This document shows, piece by piece, positions 58,303 through 64,000 of a stretch of 64,000 bases of DNA. The notes under the pieces are model-generated. The model was not told the DNA's origin. It saw only the letters and a list, made by a program, of their open reading frames with translations, and ran no database searches. The translations under genes were made by a program, and so were the position numbers. Source of the stretch: Rhodobacter sp. TJ_12 (lineage in GTDB: Bacteria > Pseudomonadota > Alphaproteobacteria > Rhodobacterales > Rhodobacteraceae); the NCBI RefSeq assembly GCF_020023995.1, contig NZ_NRRD01000014.1, forward strand, positions 1 through 64,000, read 5' to 3'. Position 1 is the stretch's first letter. Each line of letters opens with the position of its first letter.

Positions 58303-59457
58303 TCAAAGGTAATAGGGCTTGGGCCGCGGGGTCGCGCCACCGCGCAGGTGATCAAGAATACCCATCAGATAGGCGGCCCCCACATCGGCGGTCAGATGCG
58401 TTTGGGCATAGCTTTGGCGGGTGGCGCGGGCGCCGGGCGCAAGCGCGCCACGGGCGGCGGCTGTTTCCAGCGCGGTAAGGTAGGCTTTCGGATCATCGCT
58501 GTCGATACGCTGTGCGATCTGTGCGCCATCGGCCAGCACCGACGCCCCGACACGACCGTTGATCACTGCGAACGTGCCAGCGAAAAGCGCCTCGGACACC
58601 ACCACCGCCCAGCCGTCATCCGTGGTCAGCGAGGGCACAACCAATGCATCCAGCCCGGCCATCCATGTGGGCACCTGTGCCATGGGAATGACCCCGGCAT
58701 AGGTGACATTTGGATGATGCGCGGCAGCGGCCTGCGCCGCCTCGGCCATCGCGCCCGACCCGATAATCGAAAAATCGTGCCGACCTTGGGCCGCTTCGAT
58801 CAATCGCAAGAACACGCCAAACCCCTTGCTTTCGATCAAGCGGCCACTGTAGCCGATACGCAGGCGCCCCCCGTCGTGGCGTGGCGCGGGCGGGGCGGCG
58901 ATGGCGGGTGGATCGATGAAATAGGCAAAGGGAAAAACCCGCGCGCCATAGCCGGTCAAGCGAAACCACATCGGCCCATGCCGCCCGATCGCGGCGACAA
59001 AGCTGGCATGTTTGCGGTGGCGCTGCTCTCGCGTCCAAGAATGCAGCAGGCGCATCTTCCCCTTCCAGCCGGTCAGCACCCGCGGCTCGCTCATCACGCC
59101 GAACATGCGTTTATGCTGCGCGGCTTGCTTGATGCCTTCGATGATACACGGCACCCAATGCATTCCAGAAAACACATGCACGGAATCGGTGGCAGAGCGC
59201 GCGATCATCTGCGCCACATCCTCTTGCGAGGGTGTGACGACCAACTCGCAATCGGGCATCCAATCCCCGGGCACGCCTTGCGATACGCGGGTCTCACTCA
59301 ACGGGTTTTGCGCAATAAATACCGTGCGCGCCGCGTAGCCGTGCCTTGCAAAGGCATTGGCAAGGGGAATCGTATGGGGGTTGAGTTCCGGTTGCCAAAA
59401 ATAGATCTCGCTGATCATCTTGTCCCAATTCGCATTGCGCAGGTTTTCCCGCTCCAT
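58303..59457 (-). CDS. Glycosyltransferase, GT4 family
   Basis: A 384-residue GT-B enzyme. RLRIGYSGRLIESKGFGVFLRLIEA is the donor-binding loop and PSLTTDDGWAVVVSEALFAGTFAVI the EX7E region. It follows the acyltransferase stop by three bases. The ATG at 59457 has its ribosome site too close; an ATG at 59418 (MISEIYFWQPE) with GGGA upstream is a good alternative that would shorten it by 13 residues. Donor and acceptor cannot be told. Confidence 0.87.
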   Translation of the reverse strand: MERENLRNANWDKMISEIYFWQPELNPHTIPLANAFARHGYAARTVFIAQNPLSETRVSQGVPGDWMPDCELVVTPSQEDVAQMIARSATDSVHVFSGMHWVPCIIEGIKQAAQHKRMFGVMSEPRVLTGWKGKMRLLHSWTREQRHRKHASFVAAIGRHGPMWFRLTGYGARVFPFAYFIDPPAIAAPPAPRHDGGRLRIGYSGRLIESKGFGVFLRLIEAAQGRHDFSIIGSGAMAEAAQAAAAHHPNVTYAGVIPMAQVPTWMAGLDALVVPSLTTDDGWAVVVSEALFAGTFAVINGRVGASVLADGAQIAQRIDSDDPKAYLTALETAAARGALAPGARATRQSYAQTHLTADVGAAYLMGILDHLRGGATPRPKPYYL

Positions 59458-59460
59458 CCT

Positions 59461-60075
59461 CTAGCCGTCCGCACCATAAAGGTAACGCTCGGCCCGCTCG
59501 ATTCCGCCGGGATCAAAGCGCGGTTTGATCAATTTCGCCGGAACGCCCCCGACAACGGAATAGCGTGGCACATCGTGGCAGACCACGGCGCCCGCGCCGA
59601 TCACGCTGCCGCGCCCGATGCGCACCCCCTCCAGCATCATGACACCACGTCCGATCCAGACATCGGATTCAATGACCGTGACGGGCCGGGGGGACGTTCG
59701 GAAGGCGATACGCGCCGGGGTCTCGGGCGATGCTATCTCGTGGTCATTGCCAATGATGGCGAAATTCGCTGAGATCATGGTGAGATCGCCGACCACCACA
59801 GTGCCACTGAACCGCGCGCCGGGCCCGACATAGGCAAAGCGGCCAATGCGGGCGTTTTTGATCCCCATGTCCTTGCCCCAGTGAAATCCCTCGCCCAGCT
59901 CTTTCACGGCATGTTTCCAAGCGACATAGGGCAAAACCATCCGCCGGACCGCAGATTTGCGCGGACTTTCATAGCTTTTCCGAACGCGCGCAATCACCTC
60001 TTGGCGCACGCGCATTGGGGAAATGGGGGTGTCTTCATGGCTACGTTTGTTGTGCCGTGTCGCTTGGTTGTTCAT
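59461..60075 (-). CDS. Hexapeptide-repeat acyltransferase (LbH)
   Basis: A 204-residue O-acyltransferase of the maltose/galactoside acetyltransferase-like group. Imperfect hexapeptide turns run from about residue 72 (ARIGRFAYVGPGARFSGTVVVGDLTMIS) through GNDHEI with the catalytic His to VWIGRGVMMLEGVRIGRGSVIGAGAVV. The N-terminal 60 residues are basic. It probably acetylates a sugar of the polysaccharide. AAGG lies just before the ATG at 60075. It leads the group acyltransferase, GT4, GT2. Confidence 0.85.
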   Translation of the reverse strand: MNNQATRHNKRSHEDTPISPMRVRQEVIARVRKSYESPRKSAVRRMVLPYVAWKHAVKELGEGFHWGKDMGIKNARIGRFAYVGPGARFSGTVVVGDLTMISANFAIIGNDHEIASPETPARIAFRTSPRPVTVIESDVWIGRGVMMLEGVRIGRGSVIGAGAVVCHDVPRYSVVGGVPAKLIKPRFDPGGIERAERYLYGADG

Positions 60076-60241
60076 ATTGCCTTACTTCGAACAGAGGTTG
60101 CGGTGCACAAAATTGCGCTGCTACGCCTTATTCGCGACCTAAGTGCCAAACAAACGAGACCTGTTCATCACGCGGCCAGCCGCATCCTTTTTGATGCTGG
60201 GCGCTTAAACGGGAGCCATATACCCTTGTACCACACTTAAA

Positions 60242-61492
60242 TCAGCACAGGTGTGCGGATGCGGCTCTTTCTGGCGCGCCGGGCGGGGATGGATATGTTT
60301 TGCGCAACAGTGCCCCGTAAATGAACAAATAATACAGCGAAAGTGGATTTCCAATCGCGAAAAGATAGCGGTTGAAAATCGATTCGAGCAGGCCAAAGGT
60401 CAGCAACATGGCAATCAGCATGTCATCCGAATGCCCCTTGCGTGCGCGAAGCAGGTAATACGGCATGCTGAAAAGCAGCAAAACCAATGCGACGGTTCCG
60501 GGCAGCAGACCGTTTTCGATCAAGACGGTGATGTAAGAGCTTTCCGTCGAAAAGCCGATTGTCCCAACCTCTGAACTGCGCAGGCCAGTGCCGAAAAGGG
60601 CCAGAAGGAAATCGCGATTTGCAATCAGCTCAAGACCCTGCAGCCACAGATCGGTGCGCCCCGAGCCGCCCGAAGTAAGCCCGCGTGTGCTGGATTGCAG
60701 ATCGCTGACTTTAATGATGTAGCCTGCAACCTTCGCCCCCAAATCGGTGAAGACCAAGGCCAGAACGGTCGCGGTCAGGACAAGGCCGAGCAGCCGCGCC
60801 TTGCGGCGCGACAGCGGGAACAGCCGGCTTAGCCCGACCGAGGCAAAGGCCCCGATGGTGGCCACCATACCCGCGCGCGATGAGGCGGCCAGCACCAACG
60901 AAAAAGACAGCGCCGCAAACAGGAAATAGAGTTTGCGCTTCAGTCCAGTCAGATGCAGCGCGCGGACCCAAAGAATGATCGTGCCGCCGCCATAGATGAA
61001 GCCCGCAAGGTTCGGGTGCAAATCAAATGCGGTATAGCGCAACAGCCCGACGCCGGTGATGGTCTCTGCCGAAAGACCGACCATGTAATTCAGCGGGTCG
61101 GACAGGATCGAAAGCCCGACCATGACCGCAAAGCTCAGGGCCACCATTTCGAACAACTCCTGAAAGCGCACGGCGCGCGACAGGGCGATCATCGCGGTGA
61201 TCGAAACGGTGAAAAGCACCGTATATTGCATCGAATAGGGCAGGTTGTTGAGCATCGACGACAGAAAAGAGATCAAGGACAGGCTTACCAAGACCCATTC
61301 ATTCAGCCCAAGCGGCTTCTGTCGGATCTTCCCTTGTATCAGTGCCAGCGCCGCCGTGGCGCCCAAAAGCCCGAGCGCGGCAAGCTGAAGCTCGCGCCCA
61401 AGGCTTGCATGATTGCCAAAAAACAAAAGGCAAATGACAAGGGAGATAAGCCAGACCAGCAGTCTCTCGGTTGCGATCACCTCAGCCCCCAT
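60242..61492 (-). CDS. O-antigen ligase/polymerase (Wzy-like) membrane protein
   Basis: A 416-residue inner-membrane protein with about 11-12 helices and one larger periplasmic loop (residues 255-310) containing SGGSGRTDLWLQGLELI and FGTGLRSSEVGTIGFSTESSYITVLIENGLLPG, the core of the Wzy_C/ligase family. It should polymerise the repeat units on the periplasmic side. Its ATG lies 11 bases inside the flippase gene. 166 bases separate it from the next gene on the strand. Confidence 0.87.
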   Translation of the reverse strand: MGAEVIATERLLVWLISLVICLLFFGNHASLGRELQLAALGLLGATAALALIQGKIRQKPLGLNEWVLVSLSLISFLSSMLNNLPYSMQYTVLFTVSITAMIALSRAVRFQELFEMVALSFAVMVGLSILSDPLNYMVGLSAETITGVGLLRYTAFDLHPNLAGFIYGGGTIILWVRALHLTGLKRKLYFLFAALSFSLVLAASSRAGMVATIGAFASVGLSRLFPLSRRKARLLGLVLTATVLALVFTDLGAKVAGYIIKVSDLQSSTRGLTSGGSGRTDLWLQGLELIANRDFLLALFGTGLRSSEVGTIGFSTESSYITVLIENGLLPGTVALVLLLFSMPYYLLRARKGHSDDMLIAMLLTFGLLESIFNRYLFAIGNPLSLYYLFIYGALLRKTYPSPPGAPERAASAHLC

Positions 61493-62804
61493 CCTTGCGG
61501 CGTATCCAGAAGACGCGTATCAGCACCGCGCATTCTGCAAACGCCATTGCCATTGCGGCAATCGTCGCATCTGCGGTCACCAAAGTGACAAGAATGGCCG
61601 CGATTGCGCTGGCGAGTGCCATGGGGGCAAAGCTTACCTGACGGTTCATGGCAATCAACCCTGCGGCGAGCGCATTCCACAAAGCGTTGAACACCGCCGC
61701 AAGGCTGAGCCAGAAAAACAGCACATGCGACCCGCCCAGATTACCGGCCGAGATAAAGTCCAGCAGTTGCGGACCCCAAAGTGTCAGGCCGATTGCGAAA
61801 GGCATCGTCACCGCTGCGGCGATGCCAAGGTTCAGCCGGTCAAGCCGCCGCGCGAGCGCCTTATTGCCGGTGCTAAGTGCATGGGTCAGTTCGGGCAAGG
61901 AAGGGCGCAGCACCAGCCCGGCGAATTGTAACGGGATCCGGCTCAGCGTGCGCGATGGGCCGAAGATCGCCACCACCGCCGCCCCGGCTGTGGCGCCCAG
62001 ACCGCTGAGCACGCCTTGCAGCAACAGCGCCGCCGCAAAGGTCAAGCCGAGTGCGGCAAGCGAGGGTTTGAGCAAGGCGCGGAACGTGTCTTTCGTGGCC
62101 GCGCTGAAGCCGAAGCTGACCCAAGGCTGGCGGCGCCGCAATAGATTGAGAAAGATCGGAAAACTGACAAGGCGCAGGCAAAAGGTCGTCAAGGTGACCT
62201 GCAAGATATGCGCTCCAAAATGCACCAAAAGCAGCGTCGTAAACCCCTCGATCAGGATCACGATCGCGGAATAGCTCATCGCAAAGGCAAAGGCATGCGT
62301 CGCCCGATAGGCCATCGTGATGATCAGCATCAGCGCATTGATCGCGGAATAGGCCACCACCACCGCGACCGCCCCGGCGATCTGCGGGGCCGAAAAGACC
62401 CCGCCCGGATCGGTGTGCAGATAGACATAGGCGGCGAAGGCAACGCCAAGGCTCCCTGCGATCGTCAGCATGATCGAGGTGAACAGAAAAGCGCTGTGTA
62501 AGATGTTGCGCGCACGCGCAAAATCGCGCAATGCCACCGCCTGCGTCATGGCCGCACCCGCCGCGATGCCAAAGCCGAAATCGGACAACAAGATAAAGGT
62601 GGGCACTGTCATCAGCATCAGCCAGATGCCGTAACCTTCTGCGCCCCAAGCCGAGGTCAAGACCGGGATCATCAACAGTTGGATGATCGTGATCGCGCCC
62701 TTGTCAAAGATATTGGAGAGCACGCCTCTGATCATACGCCCCCTGGCGCCGCTGGCCCTCAGGTGCTGGGCGAGCCAGCGCATAGGCGCTGCGATCCGGC
62801 TCAT
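61482..62804 (-). CDS. Wzx-like polysaccharide flippase (MOP superfamily)
   Basis: A 440-residue protein with about 12-14 membrane helices, beginning with the typical GVLSNIFDKGAITIIQLLMIPVLTSAWGAEGYGIWLML (first helix of oligosaccharide flippases). It carries lipid-linked repeat units across the inner membrane. The ATG at 62804 overlaps the stop of the aldo/keto reductase gene by four bases, and its end overlaps the polymerase gene, so all three are one operon. Confidence 0.9.
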   Translation of the reverse strand: MSRIAAPMRWLAQHLRASGARGRMIRGVLSNIFDKGAITIIQLLMIPVLTSAWGAEGYGIWLMLMTVPTFILLSDFGFGIAAGAAMTQAVALRDFARARNILHSAFLFTSIMLTIAGSLGVAFAAYVYLHTDPGGVFSAPQIAGAVAVVVAYSAINALMLIITMAYRATHAFAFAMSYSAIVILIEGFTTLLLVHFGAHILQVTLTTFCLRLVSFPIFLNLLRRRQPWVSFGFSAATKDTFRALLKPSLAALGLTFAAALLLQGVLSGLGATAGAAVVAIFGPSRTLSRIPLQFAGLVLRPSLPELTHALSTGNKALARRLDRLNLGIAAAVTMPFAIGLTLWGPQLLDFISAGNLGGSHVLFFWLSLAAVFNALWNALAAGLIAMNRQVSFAPMALASAIAAILVTLVTADATIAAMAMAFAECAVLIRVFWIRRKDGG

Positions 62805-63790
62805 GGCTGTGCGGCGGCGTCAAGCACGCGGCCGTGTTGCGCAAGGGCCGCCAGCACGCGCGTGCCCAAAAGCGCGGTGTCCGGCGCAAGCCCGTCTTGC
62901 ACATTTTGCCGTGTGCGCGCGATGCTATGGGAGGCGACGAGCGTGATCCCCTCTGGGTTCAGCGCTTGCGCTGCGCCGATCAAGCCGCGCGCCAGTGTCT
63001 CCGGCGCGGTCAAATCCGCTTCGGCGGTCTGCGACAGCCGTCGGCCAAGGGCCGGGTCTTGCGCCATTGCCGCGCTGAGTTTGTGAAAGGCGGGCATCAG
63101 CGAACGATGGGTGATCCGGAACGCGGGGAAATCTGCGGCCGGGATCGGCGCATCCAGCGCCGACAGCGAAAATTGCACCACCTCGAACACGTTGGGCCAT
63201 TGTGCCAAAATGTGCTGCCCATCCGCGCGCGTGCTGGCAATCCCCAAGGCGCGGATTTTCCCCGCCGCCTTCGCATCCAAAAGCAATTGTATCAGATCGT
63301 CGGTGATATCTTCGGGGCGCGCCTCATGCAAAGCCAAGACATCGACCCAATCGGTGCGCAGCGCGCGCAGGCTGTTTTCCAAAGAGCGTCGGATGCTGTC
63401 CGGCGCGAAATCGCCCTTGGGGCGGGCAACGGGAATATCCGCCGAAGCGGTGTTTTGCCAGCTTTGCTGCACGCGGCTGTGGCGGATCTTGTCGCGGATC
63501 GGTGCGGCCAGCGCCCGCGCGATCAGTTTGTAACCCGGCGCCGGTCGCCCCGGCAGCCCGGCCTTTGTGGTGATGGTGACCTGTGCGCGCCGCTTTGCCA
63601 GCGCCGCTCCCAAAACGCGCTCTGCCGTGCCCATGCCATACATCGGTGCAACATCGAAATGGCGGGCGCCCGCCTCAAAAGCCGCATGGATCAAGCGGTG
63701 ATCATGGCGGGTCGGGCTCCCTGCGGTCAGATAGGCACAGCCCACACCGATCTTGGTGGTCTCGAACGGACAGTTAGGCAGTTGGGGCAT
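62801..63790 (-). CDS. Aldo/keto reductase
   Basis: A 329-residue TIM-barrel oxidoreductase. IGVGCAYL (strand 1), HFDVAPMYGMGTAERVLGAAL with the catalytic Asp and Tyr, and DWVDVLALHEARPEDITDD are family landmarks. It should use NADPH; the substrate may be a sugar or polyketide aldehyde, and its place upstream of wzx suggests sugar modification (inference). It overlaps the GMC gene by 17 bases and the flippase by four. Confidence 0.85.
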   Translation of the reverse strand: MPQLPNCPFETTKIGVGCAYLTAGSPTRHDHRLIHAAFEAGARHFDVAPMYGMGTAERVLGAALAKRRAQVTITTKAGLPGRPAPGYKLIARALAAPIRDKIRHSRVQQSWQNTASADIPVARPKGDFAPDSIRRSLENSLRALRTDWVDVLALHEARPEDITDDLIQLLLDAKAAGKIRALGIASTRADGQHILAQWPNVFEVVQFSLSALDAPIPAADFPAFRITHRSLMPAFHKLSAAMAQDPALGRRLSQTAEADLTAPETLARGLIGAAQALNPEGITLVASHSIARTRQNVQDGLAPDTALLGTRVLAALAQHGRVLDAAAQP

Positions 63791-64000
63791 TGGAACTTAC
63801 GCCTTGTTTCTCGATCAGATGGTCTGCCAAGCGCATGCCAAGTGCGATCGCGGTGAAGGTCGGGTTGGCAAAGCCCGATGTGGGATAGACCGCCGCCCCG
63901 GCCACAAACAGGTTTTCGCTGCCGAAGACGCGGCAATCGGGATCGACCACGCCCCCCTCTGGGCTTTCGGCCATGCGCGCCCCGCCCATCTGATGGTTGG
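63774..64000 (-). CDS. GMC oxidoreductase, C-terminal end only
   Basis: The last 74 residues or so of an FAD-dependent GMC-type oxidoreductase; the rest lies beyond the window. The visible part reads NHQMGGARMA at the edge, then VVDPDCRVFGSENLFVAGAAVYPTSG and NPTFTAIALGMRLADHL, the usual FAD-binding C-terminal block with its catalytic His-Asn pair region. It is the first visible gene of the aldo/keto reductase, flippase and polymerase operon, so it may oxidise a sugar of the repeat unit. Confidence 0.85.
   Translation of the reverse strand, partial: NHQMGGARMAESPEGGVVDPDCRVFGSENLFVAGAAVYPTSGFANPTFTAIALGMRLADHLIEKQGVSSNAPTA

Overview
The window looks like a chromosome segment of a Rhodobacteraceae-type alphaproteobacterium. 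The evidence is high GC with strong third-position bias, long antisense shadow ORFs, class I PHA synthase with a phasin-like gene, glutathione-dependent formaldehyde oxidation with an FrmR regulator, Hint-domain and DUF3422 proteins, and NsrR. I cannot fix the species. No rRNA, tRNA, CRISPR, insertion sequence or prophage was seen. Genes are tightly packed, often with ATGA stop/start overlaps.

Layout. (1) 1-7975, minus: an operon of a DUF2126/transglutaminase protein, a circularly permuted ATP-grasp/alpha-E fusion, a second transglutaminase, and the 5-oxoprolinase subunits pxpB and pxpC. pxpC runs into a perfect 62-bp inverted repeat at the left edge, probably an assembly fold-back. (2) 8.1-25.3 kb: housekeeping genes: phasin and phaC, pgk, two cyclophilins, tyrS/anmK divergent pair, small membrane proteins, a cupin, eno with a CceR-like operator, a DMT exporter, selO, a nucleoside hydrolase, an unrecognised protein, an ABC-F ATPase and ndk. 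(3) 25.5-29.2 kb: a possible Gln-rich micro-protein, nsrR divergent from a TDT/SLAC1 transporter, and a DUF3422 protein. (4) 29.3-32.0 kb, minus: ilvB-ilvN preceded by a leader peptide rich in Ile/Leu/Val codons and a terminator, which together form a classical-looking attenuator. (5) 32.3-34.8 kb: TRAP permeases dctQ-dctM, the latter with a long Gly/Pro tail. (6) 34.8-38.2 kb: a Hint-domain protein, then frmR-frmA-fghA behind an frm-type operator. (7) 38.2-45.8 kb: SbcCD-like nuclease pair, agmatinase-family enzyme, second TDT transporter, guaB.

(8) 46.0-64.0 kb: a large exopolysaccharide locus. It has the initiating sugar-phosphate transferase, a PPP-family phosphatase, Wza-like lipoprotein, YjbF, YjbH, a BY-kinase/co-polymerase, a sulfotransferase, two hexapeptide acyltransferases, three glycosyltransferases, a Wzy-type polymerase, a Wzx flippase, an aldo/keto reductase and the end of a GMC oxidoreductase. 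Together these predict a Wzx/Wzy-dependent, probably acylated and sulfated surface polysaccharide with YjbFH-type secretion accessories. No Wzb-type low-molecular-weight phosphatase is present.

The observations I would follow up first are the ilv attenuator, the transglutaminase/ATP-grasp/oxoprolinase operon, the regulatory repeats and mutually exclusive hairpins in the exopolysaccharide locus, and the inverted repeat at the window edge.
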